From an uncultured Bacilli bacterium (GTDB taxonomy: Bacteria > Bacillota_I > Bacilli_A > RF39 > UBA660), in the NCBI GenBank assembly GCA_947588865.1, contig CANPYQ010000004.1, positions 1-21,995 of the forward strand: a stretch of DNA of 21,995 nt, in the 5' to 3' direction. The notes under the pieces were generated by a model. It was given only the letters and a program-made list of their open reading frames with translations, had not been told where the DNA came from and made no database searches. A program made the position numbers and the translations under genes. This document shows positions 14,151 to 21,983 of the stretch, in pieces (within the stretch, counting starts at the first letter, position 1; each line of letters begins with the position of its first letter).

Positions 14151-16297
14151 GGTAGCAAACTCAATGATACCTTATTTTTATCAAGTTTAATTTCATCTAT
14201 ATAGCAGTCAACTATATCACCAATATTTAATACTTCACTTGGATGCTTAATATATTTATCTGTTATTTTAGATATATGAACAAGTCCATCCTCATGTAAT
14301 CCAATATCTATAAATGCACCAAAATCCACTACATTTCTAACTGTACCTTGAAGCTTCATACCAACTTTAAGATCTTTTAGCTCTAATATATCACTTTTAA
14401 GTATTGGTTGTGGCATCTCATCCCTTGGATCTCTATTAGGGCTTTTCAACGATTTAACTATATCTTCTAATGTATAAATATCTGTTTTTAATTTATCTTT
14501 AAATTCTTCTAAATTAATTTTATCTAATTTTTCTATTAGTTCTTTACTCCCTATATCATTCATATTCATGCCCAATTCGTTTAATAAGTTTAAAGCAACA
14601 CTATAACTTTCAGGATGTATGCTTGTTGAATCTAAAATATTTTCACCATCAGTAATTCTCAAAAAGCCTATAGATTGAATATACGCTTTGTCACTAAGTA
14701 GTTTTTCTATTTCTTTTCTAGATTTTATCTTTCCTTTTTTATTTCTATATTCTATTATTTTATCAATACTTTTTTTAGTAATACCAGCTACATATTTGAG
14801 CAATGAAGAAGATGCCGTGTTTATATTTACGCCTACACTATTTACAGTTTTACTTACCACAAAATCCAAGTTTTCACTTAGTTTTTTAGAAGGTACATCA
14901 TGTTGATAAAGTCCTACCCCAATTCCCTCCGGTGGTATTTTGACAAGTTCTGATAGTGGATCTTGGAGTCTTCTTGCAATACTTACTGCACTTCTTTTTT
15001 CAATCTCTAAGTTAGGAAATTCTTCTATAGCAATACTTGATGCACTGTAAATAGATGCACCTGCTTCAGAAACTATTACATATTTACAACTTAAATTATA
15101 TTTCTTAATCATGTTAGCCACAAATTTTTCTGATTCTCTTGATGCTGTTCCATTTCCTATAGCTATTATATCTACTTTATATTTGTCTATTAAATTTTTA
15201 ACTATTACCTCAGATTGCTCTATTAACCTCTCTTTATTATTACTCTTTATAAATGGTTTAATAACAACAGAATCTAAATATTTACCAGTAGAATCAACTA
15301 CCGCAAGCTTACATCCATTAACATATCCCGGATCAAATGCAAGTACTATGCGTTCTTTCATAGGTGGTGTAAGCAAAAGAGCCTCTAAATTTTTACCAAA
15401 ATTTTCAATTGCTGCTTCCTCACCAATAAGTGTTAAATCACTTCTAATCTCCCTTTCTATTGAAGGAGCTATTAATCTTTTATATGAATCTTCAATAGCA
15501 CTTTTAACTATATCTACTACAAAAGATTCATTATTTTTTATTATTCTCTTTTCTAGAAAGTTTAAAACCTTTTCTTTATCATAATTTATAGATATATTAA
15601 GTACTCCTTCATTCTCTGCTCTATTTAACGCTAATATTCTATGAGGTTTAATATACTTAATTTTTTCTTCATAATCATAATACATATCATAAATTTTTTC
15701 TTCATCTTTAGCATTTTTCTTTATTTTACTTTTTATTGTACCAAAATTATATGTATTATCACGAATTATTTTTCTATATTTAGCATTATTTGATATATTT
15801 TCAGAAATTATATATTTAGCGCCCTCTACTGCACCTGATATTGTTTTTACATTATCATTTAAATATTTTTTACAAATACTTTCTATATTTCCAGTAACTG
15901 GGAAATTCATAATCTCACGAGATAAATTTTCAAGCCCATTTTTAATAGCCTCTGTTGCTTTAGTTTTCCTTTTTTCCTTAAAAGGTCTATATAAATCTTC
16001 TACCTCAACTAATTTAGAGGCATTCATAATCTCGTTCTTTAATTCATCAGTCAATAAACCCTTTTCATCTATTAGTCTAATAACATCTTCTTTTCTTTTT
16101 AACAAATTCACTTGATATTTATAAACTTCCTCAATAGATTTAATTTTTTCTTCATCCAAAGCCCCTGTTACATCTTTTCTATACCTAGCAATAAAGGGAA
16201 TAGTATTCCCTTCTTCAAGTAATTTTAAAGTTATTTCTACTTGTTTAAATGTTATATTTAAATCATTGCTTATTTCATTAATTATACTATTGTTCAT
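14144..16297 (-). CDS. tex: Tex, S1-domain RNA-binding transcription/accessory protein
   Basis: 717 residues, the usual Tex length. Order of domains: N-terminal Tex helical region (~1-200, with NTIPFIARYRKDVTGALDE at 31-49), YqgF/RNase-H-like domain (~316-440, from VLAFDPGYVNG), helix-hairpin-helix region (~485-540, SVGVNINTAS, ITKKSIDKIIEYR), and C-terminal S1 domain (~645-715, GMKLQGTVRNVVDFGAFIDI and GLVHISKI). Tex binds single-stranded nucleic acid in the cytoplasm and affects transcription and toxin expression in several pathogens; it is conserved and mostly nonessential. The YqgF domain lacks a full set of nuclease acids in most Tex proteins. The start has AAGGTG at nine bases. Its first 11 bases overlap the end of the upstream gene, so the two are translationally coupled. 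Confidence 0.95.
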   Translation of the reverse strand: MNNSIINEISNDLNITFKQVEITLKLLEEGNTIPFIARYRKDVTGALDEEKIKSIEEVYKYQVNLLKRKEDVIRLIDEKGLLTDELKNEIMNASKLVEVEDLYRPFKEKRKTKATEAIKNGLENLSREIMNFPVTGNIESICKKYLNDNVKTISGAVEGAKYIISENISNNAKYRKIIRDNTYNFGTIKSKIKKNAKDEEKIYDMYYDYEEKIKYIKPHRILALNRAENEGVLNISINYDKEKVLNFLEKRIIKNNESFVVDIVKSAIEDSYKRLIAPSIEREIRSDLTLIGEEAAIENFGKNLEALLLTPPMKERIVLAFDPGYVNGCKLAVVDSTGKYLDSVVIKPFIKSNNKERLIEQSEVIVKNLIDKYKVDIIAIGNGTASRESEKFVANMIKKYNLSCKYVIVSEAGASIYSASSIAIEEFPNLEIEKRSAVSIARRLQDPLSELVKIPPEGIGVGLYQHDVPSKKLSENLDFVVSKTVNSVGVNINTASSSLLKYVAGITKKSIDKIIEYRNKKGKIKSRKEIEKLLSDKAYIQSIGFLRITDGENILDSTSIHPESYSVALNLLNELGMNMNDIGSKELIEKLDKINLEEFKDKLKTDIYTLEDIVKSLKSPNRDPRDEMPQPILKSDILELKDLKVGMKLQGTVRNVVDFGAFIDIGLHEDGLVHISKITDKYIKHPSEVLNIGDIVDCYIDEIKLDKNKVSLSLLPK

Positions 16298-17216
16298 AAA
16301 TCTTCACCTTTTTTATTTCTTTTAAATAATATTTATCTTTAATTTTTTCATATATGAATTCAAATTTATCAAGTTTATTCTTAATCTCTTCAAAATCTTT
16401 ACTAGAATAATCCTCTTTTAATATATCCCCAGATATATTTGTTAAATTTTTATCATCTAATATACCTACTAAAATATCTATAGTTATATAATGATCTTCC
16501 CTAATGTTATCTATAACCCTTATAATATCTTTTTTTTCGCATTGTGTATCTATCGCCATATAGTTATTATTTTCTTTATTGTATATAAATTGAATACAAT
16601 TATCTTTGAAATTTTGATGTTTTATATCATCAGTAAATATTTTTTTATATACTTCACTTAATTTAGATGCATCGACAGTTATAACACCATTTTCTATATT
16701 TTTATATTCTTTATTAAGTATTTGATATGCCATATTTATTTTAATACTACTATCTATATCAGATACTTTTATATTATTATAAAGATAAGTAGTATCTTCT
16801 AAATTTGTTTTAATATTATCAAGTAAATAACCATAATTATCAATATACCAATTCAAATCTTTTTCTTCTTCATTCGTTTTTTCATCTTTTTCTACTACTA
16901 CTTCTTCTTCTTTGCTTTCATTAAACTTGTTTAATCCAAATAAAAGCCCATTATTATATAGCATAATAGTTTCATATATAATTACTCCTAAAAAAAGCAA
17001 TATAATTATATCCCTTTTAAGAATAGAAAAGTTTTTATGTCTGTATATTCTTTTCTCCATTTTATCTAATTTATTTTGAGTTTCATAATCTATTTTTTTA
17101 GTTACCTCATCAAATATTTTTTCTTCAACATCACTCTTTATTTCTTTTACTATTTTATCTTTATCAATATCTAATTTTTCTAATTCACTAATTTTTTCTT
17201 TTTTTACTTTTGCCAT
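16287..17216 (-). CDS. Single-span membrane protein of unknown function
   Basis: 309 residues. Residues ~5-60 are highly charged and probably coiled coil on the cytosolic side (KISELEKLDIDKDKIVKEIK). Residues 67-87 form one membrane span, followed by an acidic Glu/Lys linker (~100-120) and an external domain (~120-309) with two Cys (DNCIQF and TQCEKK) that may form a disulfide. I recognise no family. The start is clear (GGAGG ten bases upstream of ATG), and the end overlaps tex by 11 bp, so it is the first gene of a tex operon. A long N-terminal coiled coil plus external domain suggests a scaffold or sensor, but this is a guess. Confidence 0.6.
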   Translation of the reverse strand: MAKVKKEKISELEKLDIDKDKIVKEIKSDVEEKIFDEVTKKIDYETQNKLDKMEKRIYRHKNFSILKRDIIILLFLGVIIYETIMLYNNGLLFGLNKFNESKEEEVVVEKDEKTNEEEKDLNWYIDNYGYLLDNIKTNLEDTTYLYNNIKVSDIDSSIKINMAYQILNKEYKNIENGVITVDASKLSEVYKKIFTDDIKHQNFKDNCIQFIYNKENNNYMAIDTQCEKKDIIRVIDNIREDHYITIDILVGILDDKNLTNISGDILKEDYSSKDFEEIKNKLDKFEFIYEKIKDKYYLKEIKKVKIYEQ

Positions 17217-17234
17217 ACCATAACCTCCATACTT

Positions 17235-17263
17235 ATTATAACATAAAAAAGCAAACTTTTGAA
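17235..17263 (-). promoter_or_regulatory. Promoter of the membrane protein-tex operon, overlapping a terminator
   Basis: Extended -10 TGTTATAAT (TATAAT at 17240-17235), with a weak -35 TTCAAA (17263-17258) at 17 bp. The -35 falls inside the terminator hairpin of the upstream gene. Predicted leader ~12 nt with SD GGAGG. Confidence 0.5.
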
Positions 17264-17271
17264 GTTTACTT
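17245..17271 (-). terminator. Intrinsic terminator after the LtaS-like gene
   Basis: Minus strand AAGTAAACTT, loop CAA, AAGTTTGCTT (10 bp with one T·G pair), then TTTT. Confidence 0.8.
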
Positions 17272-17272
17272 A

Positions 17273-19294
17273 TTATTGTGTTATATTTGGCTCATTACCA
17301 GTTTCATATGATTCAATTAGATTATAAGTTATTATACCATTTGATATGTTTATAAGTTCCTCCGCATACTTATTGTAATTATCTATATAATCCATATCTA
17401 TAGATGATTCTAAATCTAATTGTCTAAAATTTTGTTTTGAACTATTATAATAAATTTTATCAGTTATCCAATTACCACTAGGGAAAACTACAACATTATC
17501 TTTTATACTAAATATATCATTACCAAGAGAATATTTAGGTTCTACCCCTAACATATTTGACAAAGTTGGCATTACATCAATCATACCCATTACCTCTGTT
17601 ACTTCTTTATTATATTTAGTATCAACTATGTCTTTAGACCAAATTATAAATGGTACCGATCTGTTTATTTCATAAGTAAAATCATCTATAATTCCAACTG
17701 TATCATTTGGATCTATTAACACATCTTGATAGTATTCGCTATCATATAATTTCCTGAATTCAGATTGTTTTAATTTACAATCATGATCTCCATATAATAC
17801 TATTATCGTATCATCCAAAAGTCCTGATTCATCTAAATAATCTATTAATTCGCCAATTGCTTCATCAGCATAATGGACTGATTTTAAATAATTACCTATT
17901 TTAGTTCCTTCTAACCAATTATTTACAACTTCTTCTACCTCTTTAGTTTCTGGATTAGTTTCTTTTGTTATATAATCAACTGAATAATCACTGTGATTCT
18001 TTATATCGCTAAATGGTGTATGATTAGTAAGCATTACAAGTGTGCCATACCAATTATTATTTTTAGAATCAATATCTTTAATTATGTCAACAGATTGTCT
18101 AAAGAATGATTTATCGGACAATCCTAATCCTATTTTCTCATCTATCTTATAGTCTTTTGTATAATAATAAAAATTATCATACCCTAAATATTCATAAGCA
18201 ACATTTCTATTCCAAGAACTACCAATATTTGCATGCATTGAAAAAGTATAGTAATCTTCCTTTTTTAGGAGTTTTAATATAGTTTCATAATCCCTATTGA
18301 AATAATTCATAAAAACTGTGCCACTGTTTGATGGTAAAAGTGAAGTAAGAGATGTGAATTCACTATCACTACTATTTCCTACACTCTCTTGAGCATAAAA
18401 ATTTGAAAAATATATTCCTTCTTTAGCAAGCTTATTTAAATTTGGAGTAAGAACTCTATCATTAAATTTAAGATTCATAGTAAATGATTGTAAACTTTCA
18501 CCGTGTATTACTAAAACATTTTTATTCTTAAATAAATTAGTGTATTCATTTTCATGTTTTTCTACCATTTCTTTTTCATCATAATATTCCCTGAAAGTTT
18601 TATATGCCTCATCATACCCAAACATTTCATTCATTGTTGTTTTTACTGAAGTAACTAAATCATTTGCCTGATATACATATATACCGAATTCCATAACAAT
18701 ATAAGGTCTATTCCATTGTTTGTTAAGTCTACTAATATCAGTTGATGAAAGCATTGAAATAAAAAAGCCTAAAGTTATCAAAGCAACAACTACCATATTT
18801 AAAAATCTTATTTTTCCATTCTCTATATCTTTAACCTTTTCATAATACTTTTTTCTTTTTAATTGGATATGCACAAATATTAAAGCGAATAGTTGCCAAG
18901 CAAAAATCAAATCCTTGATTTCTAGTATATTTTCAAAGACTGCATCTGTATAGCCTGAAAGTTCAGTTGCAGTTTTAAGTAAAGTTATAGATGCAAAAGA
19001 TATATAATTACTATAATATACCGTATTAATTATACATATTAAAGTCAAAAATATACTCCAAAATAAAAAATACTTAAATTGATTTTTTGGTTTAAAAAAA
19101 TATCCAATAGCAGTAATTACAAAAATAACTACCAAATCTGCCAATATTGGTTTCACTGCAAAATAATTTTCTACTGTAAAGAATCTCACTAAGCAACCAT
19201 TTATTAAGGAGGTTATAATAAATGTAGACATTAATATATTTGTTTTTATATATTTTACTATTTTTTTTAAACTCTTTTTTAATTTTTCAAACAC
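17273..19294 (-). CDS. LTA-synthase-like phosphoglycerol transferase (sulfatase fold)
   Basis: 673 residues from GTG 19294, six bases past AAGAAGGTG; an earlier in-frame GTG at 19303 overlaps that SD. Five membrane spans (~20-190) precede an external domain. Compared with LtaS-type enzymes: Glu266 in VLVIHGES (metal ligand), His354 in SMHANIG, Trp361 and Arg363 in SWNRN, Asp503-His504 in LYGDHD. The residue matching the Thr nucleophile (GKTSD in LtaS) is Ser308 in GNSSDSEF. The family moves glycerol-phosphate from phosphatidylglycerol to a growing envelope polymer. The natural product here may be lipoteichoic acid or a related glycerol-phosphate polymer. With the Ser substitution, activity is plausible (other alkaline-phosphatase/sulfatase enzymes use Ser) but untested. 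It is single-gene with its own promoter and terminator. Confidence 0.85.
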   Translation of the reverse strand: MFEKLKKSLKKIVKYIKTNILMSTFIITSLINGCLVRFFTVENYFAVKPILADLVVIFVITAIGYFFKPKNQFKYFLFWSIFLTLICIINTVYYSNYISFASITLLKTATELSGYTDAVFENILEIKDLIFAWQLFALIFVHIQLKRKKYYEKVKDIENGKIRFLNMVVVALITLGFFISMLSSTDISRLNKQWNRPYIVMEFGIYVYQANDLVTSVKTTMNEMFGYDEAYKTFREYYDEKEMVEKHENEYTNLFKNKNVLVIHGESLQSFTMNLKFNDRVLTPNLNKLAKEGIYFSNFYAQESVGNSSDSEFTSLTSLLPSNSGTVFMNYFNRDYETILKLLKKEDYYTFSMHANIGSSWNRNVAYEYLGYDNFYYYTKDYKIDEKIGLGLSDKSFFRQSVDIIKDIDSKNNNWYGTLVMLTNHTPFSDIKNHSDYSVDYITKETNPETKEVEEVVNNWLEGTKIGNYLKSVHYADEAIGELIDYLDESGLLDDTIIVLYGDHDCKLKQSEFRKLYDSEYYQDVLIDPNDTVGIIDDFTYEINRSVPFIIWSKDIVDTKYNKEVTEVMGMIDVMPTLSNMLGVEPKYSLGNDIFSIKDNVVVFPSGNWITDKIYYNSSKQNFRQLDLESSIDMDYIDNYNKYAEELINISNGIITYNLIESYETGNEPNITQ

Positions 19295-19319
19295 ATTAAA
19301 CACCTTCTTGACTCATTCA

Positions 19320-19348
19320 ATTATAGCACATACACACAAATATTACAA
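19320..19348 (-). promoter_or_regulatory. Promoter of the LtaS-like gene
   Basis: Minus strand TTGTAA (19348-19343), 17-bp spacer, TATAAT (19325-19320) with TGC before it. The -35 overlaps the stop codon of the thymidylate kinase gene. Confidence 0.65.
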
Positions 19349-20017
19349 ATTGCTTATTACAGCCTCATATAAATCTTTATTTATATTTTCAACCTCTCTA
19401 GGCTTATTTCCTAAATTACATTCAATAGTTTTAAAATTATATAAATCAGCAATCTCTATATAAGCTTTTTCTGCCATAAGTAAATGTTCGCGAGATAATT
19501 CATGCTGATCAAGTCCTTCTTTTCTATTCTTTTTTAATTCTAATGATACTGAATATGGCATATGCAAAAATATTTTTATATCTGCTTTGGGAAGTTCTAA
19601 CAAATCAAATTCTAATTTGTTAAGCCATTCATACATTTTAAATCTTTCTTCTTTATCTTTTATTTTTCCTCCTTGATGAGCTAAATTTGAGTATACATAT
19701 CTATCCAATATAACATTAATACCGTTATTTATTAATTCTTCAACCATTTTTATATTATATTTCCTATCAGCTGCATAATAAAGCGAAGCGACTTTTGCAT
19801 CAACATTAACAGCACCTTCATCAAACCAACAATCGCATATATATTCTTTACCTAGATATGGACCACCTACAATTTTACCAGTTGGAGTATCATACATTGG
19901 AAAACTTACCATTTCACATTTTATATTTTCACTTTCTAATTTTTCTTTTAACATTTTACTTTGTGTTTCCTTACCACTACAATCTGTTCCCTCTATTACT
20001 ATTAGTTTACCTCTCAT
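19343..20017 (-). CDS. tmk: Thymidylate kinase (dTMP kinase), GTDCSGKE type
   Basis: 224 residues from ATG 20017, with GGTGAT close upstream. The open frame goes to 20047, but the promoter's -10 (20033-20038) falls there, so the earlier start would not be transcribed. The enzyme phosphorylates dTMP to dTDP in the cytoplasm. Residues 3-18 form the P-loop region IVIEGTDCSGKET; the usual Ser/Thr after the Walker Lys is Glu17, a feature of a recurring subgroup of bacterial homologues with EYICDCWFDEG at ~58-68. The DRY motif is LDRYVYSN at 104-111. The LID-like segment KKNRKEGLDQHE is at 162-173. Length fits the family. It could also act on another deoxynucleotide, since the subgroup is less studied than canonical Tmk. 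Confidence 0.85.
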   Translation of the reverse strand: MRGKLIVIEGTDCSGKETQSKMLKEKLESENIKCEMVSFPMYDTPTGKIVGGPYLGKEYICDCWFDEGAVNVDAKVASLYYAADRKYNIKMVEELINNGINVILDRYVYSNLAHQGGKIKDKEERFKMYEWLNKLEFDLLELPKADIKIFLHMPYSVSLELKKNRKEGLDQHELSREHLLMAEKAYIEIADLYNFKTIECNLGNKPREVENINKDLYEAVISNL

Positions 20018-20032
20018 ACTATCACCATGATA

Positions 20033-20061
20033 ATTATACAAAATCAAGCAAAAAAATTCAA
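20033..20061 (-). promoter_or_regulatory. Promoter of tmk
   Basis: Minus strand TTGAAT (20061-20056), 17-bp spacer, TATAAT (20038-20033). The predicted leader is ~10 nt, barely including the GGTGAT site. Confidence 0.65.
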
Positions 20062-20106
20062 CTAATTTAGTGCTATAAAAATAATCATAATAAAAGAGGT
20101 AATTTT

Positions 20107-20172
20107 ATGGATTCAAAAGAAGCACTAGATTATGGTATTATTGATAAAATTATAGAAAATAAAAAATTATAA
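20107..20172 (+). CDS. 21-codon ORF matching the ClpP C-terminus (clpP remnant or small peptide)
   Basis: ATG 20107 to TAA 20170-20172. The peptide contains DSKEALDYGIIDKI, which fits the end of ClpP, where the sequence before it is typically RDNFM. Here the codons upstream in frame read KRGNFM, so the match continues to about 20092, and then stops (a TAG lies at 20068-20070). I infer a surviving 3' end of a clpP gene whose rest was lost or moved. It nevertheless has translation features: AGAGGT nine bases upstream of ATG, an extended -10 like sequence (TGC TATAAA at 20071-20079) and a hairpin right after the stop. Whether it is made is unknown. Fits a pseudogene best. Confidence 0.5.
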   Translation: MDSKEALDYGIIDKIIENKKL

Positions 20173-20196
20173 CTTTTTTACAAGGTTATAATTTTT
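20162..20196. terminator. Bidirectional hairpin terminator
   Basis: AAAAATTATAAC (20162-20173) pairs with GTTATAATTTTT (20185-20196), 12 bp, with possible extension inward. It ends the ClpP-tail ORF on the plus strand and lies 20 nt past the stop of the pilin-like gene on the minus strand. Confidence 0.8.
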
Positions 20197-20215
20197 ATAT
20201 ACAATTTATTACTAT

Positions 20216-21829
20216 TTAACTTATATATACAACGCGGGATGAAGTATTTTTGTCACCAAAATCACCACCTGTGCCTAACATAAAGACACCCGTATGAATA
20301 TCGGCATTATATGTTCCACCTCTACGATAAAACGGACTTTTTACTAAAAGCGAATGATTATAATAATCACTATACCACTCATCTGTTTCACTTAATGCAT
20401 GTCCGTAACATACCTCTCCATTACATGCATTTGCTAATGTCGTTGTTGTATATCCATCATAATATTTTACATCTAGTTGTTTTATAAAATCATTGGTTGC
20501 CAAAGTATAATATCCCATTACATATTCCCAGGCTCCCCCACTCATATCATATATTCCATATATATTTCCTGTAGTTGATGCTCCTGTTCCTTTTAGGATA
20601 TCTCTTGTATTAGATTTTTCATTAGTATTATATTTTAACAAATATCCATCATATGTATAATATCCTGTTGTATTATATTGATCTGTGGAAGTTTGATCTG
20701 TATATGTTCCATTGATTGGAGTACTTCCTCCTGGTGCCCCTCCACTTCGGCCAGTATAATATTGTGAATTATTCATATATATTTCCTTATTTGTTCCCTC
20801 ATATTCACTATTGCCATATTTTCCATACTTACTTTGTGAAAGGTATGCTACTGCTCCCCATTCACTATTCTTCATCATATGTGAATCTCCATTGTTATTT
20901 AAATATTGATTAAACTTTTGAGCTGCTGTAAATAATGTACTTACATTTTGACTTACTAATGAACTTTCATTTGGTATTATTGTTGGGGCATCAGAATTAC
21001 CTGTTATTTCAAACTTCCCTACCCATATCCCTGAAAGTTCTTGACTTCCAAATGTAAATGCTGGATGTGTACGCCATCCAGTTGGGCTATCTCCATTGTA
21101 TGCCGCAATTCCATTTTCTTTTGTATTTTTATCTACAAATTTTATATCAATTGCTCCTGGTGTTTCTTGACTTGGTGCATCTCCACCTTCAAGTTGAACT
21201 CCGTATGTATTTCCTATAGTATACGAATACCTTGGTACCCATACAAACATTGCTTTTATATTTATATTTTTTCCATCTGGATATATTATTGTTCCTGGTT
21301 CTTTTGATACATTATCATTTAATATTACTGCATTTGCCCATTTTTTATTATAATAATCATACCAATTCGTTTTTGTATCTGCTACTTCCCAATTATCTCC
21401 ATCATATACTACTGGAGTTAGTCCAGCTAACTGTACTTCTGGTTTTATTCTTAATACATCATATTTACTTACCTGTACTTTTTGATTATATGAATTATAG
21501 TTAATTATATAATCACCTATTTTTAATGAATAATCTACTACCTCACCATCCTTTATTACTACCATTCCATCAGATGGTTTCTCACCATTTACTTTTACTC
21601 TACTTAATTCATTTACACTATACTGTCCCTCTAGTATTTCTTCATTATTTATTTCATCCGTTTTTAAATATAAGTTTACTGCATCTATATAAAATCTCGC
21701 ACTGCTTTCTTTTGTAGATTTTTTTGAGTCCTGCACTAAATTTACTACTACTGGAGTAACTATTAACACTAAAAGTCCTAATATTATTAATACCGCTAAA
21801 AGTTCTATTAATGTAAAACCCTTTCTCAT
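20216..21829 (-). CDS. Type IV pilin-like protein with C-terminal FGE/SUMF1-like domain
   Basis: 537 residues from ATG 21829, chosen because AAAGGAGG lies nine bases upstream; the ATG at 21838 directly abuts that SD. The N-terminus MRKGFTLIELLAVLIILG is a class III prepilin signal: cleavage after Gly4, Phe5 as the first mature residue, Glu at mature position 5, then a ~20-residue hydrophobic helix. The middle is a large β-rich region with Ser/Gly/Thr/Asn stretches. The C-terminal ~100 residues carry GNIYGIYDMSGGAWEYVMG and end in RRGGTYN...SSRVVYIS, the pattern of formylglycine-generating-enzyme-like folds, a C-type-lectin-type fold used for display of binding surfaces. Catalytic Cys pairs of true FGE are not seen, so a binding role is likely. 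The protein would be assembled by a type IV pilus or secretion system, but none of that machinery is in this window. Local G+C is visibly higher than in neighbours. Confidence 0.8.
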   Translation of the reverse strand: MRKGFTLIELLAVLIILGLLVLIVTPVVVNLVQDSKKSTKESSARFYIDAVNLYLKTDEINNEEILEGQYSVNELSRVKVNGEKPSDGMVVIKDGEVVDYSLKIGDYIINYNSYNQKVQVSKYDVLRIKPEVQLAGLTPVVYDGDNWEVADTKTNWYDYYNKKWANAVILNDNVSKEPGTIIYPDGKNINIKAMFVWVPRYSYTIGNTYGVQLEGGDAPSQETPGAIDIKFVDKNTKENGIAAYNGDSPTGWRTHPAFTFGSQELSGIWVGKFEITGNSDAPTIIPNESSLVSQNVSTLFTAAQKFNQYLNNNGDSHMMKNSEWGAVAYLSQSKYGKYGNSEYEGTNKEIYMNNSQYYTGRSGGAPGGSTPINGTYTDQTSTDQYNTTGYYTYDGYLLKYNTNEKSNTRDILKGTGASTTGNIYGIYDMSGGAWEYVMGYYTLATNDFIKQLDVKYYDGYTTTTLANACNGEVCYGHALSETDEWYSDYYNHSLLVKSPFYRRGGTYNADIHTGVFMLGTGGDFGDKNTSSRVVYIS

Positions 21830-21877
21830 ATATTTCATCCTCCTTTAGCCATCACACTATTATATAATTATATATTT

Positions 21878-21907
21878 AGTATATCATTACCTCATATTAT
21901 TAGTCAA
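21878..21907 (-). promoter_or_regulatory. Promoter of the pilin-like gene
   Basis: Minus strand TTGACT (21907-21902), 18-bp spacer, TATACT (21883-21878) with TGA before it. Leader ~42 nt. Confidence 0.65.
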
Positions 21908-21954
21908 GATAAAATGAAATGGAAAATTTTTGTTTGAAGTGCAACACCTAAATA

Positions 21955-21983
21955 TTGAAAAAGACATGAGAATAATTTATAAT
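21955..21983 (+). promoter_or_regulatory. Consensus promoter facing right, for a gene beyond the window
   Basis: TTGAAA (21955-21960), 17-bp spacer, TATAAT (21978-21983). It is divergent to the pilin-like gene; no start codon fits before the edge. Confidence 0.6.

Noticed and set aside
15111..15584. Plus-strand open frame of ~157 codons
   Set aside because: Antisense shadow of tex, with no SD and low-complexity composition.
21041..21717. Several plus-strand open frames over the pilin-like gene
   Set aside because: They overlap each other and lie antisense to a gene with clear start, promoter and domains; their Cys/Trp/Tyr-rich composition is typical of shadows.
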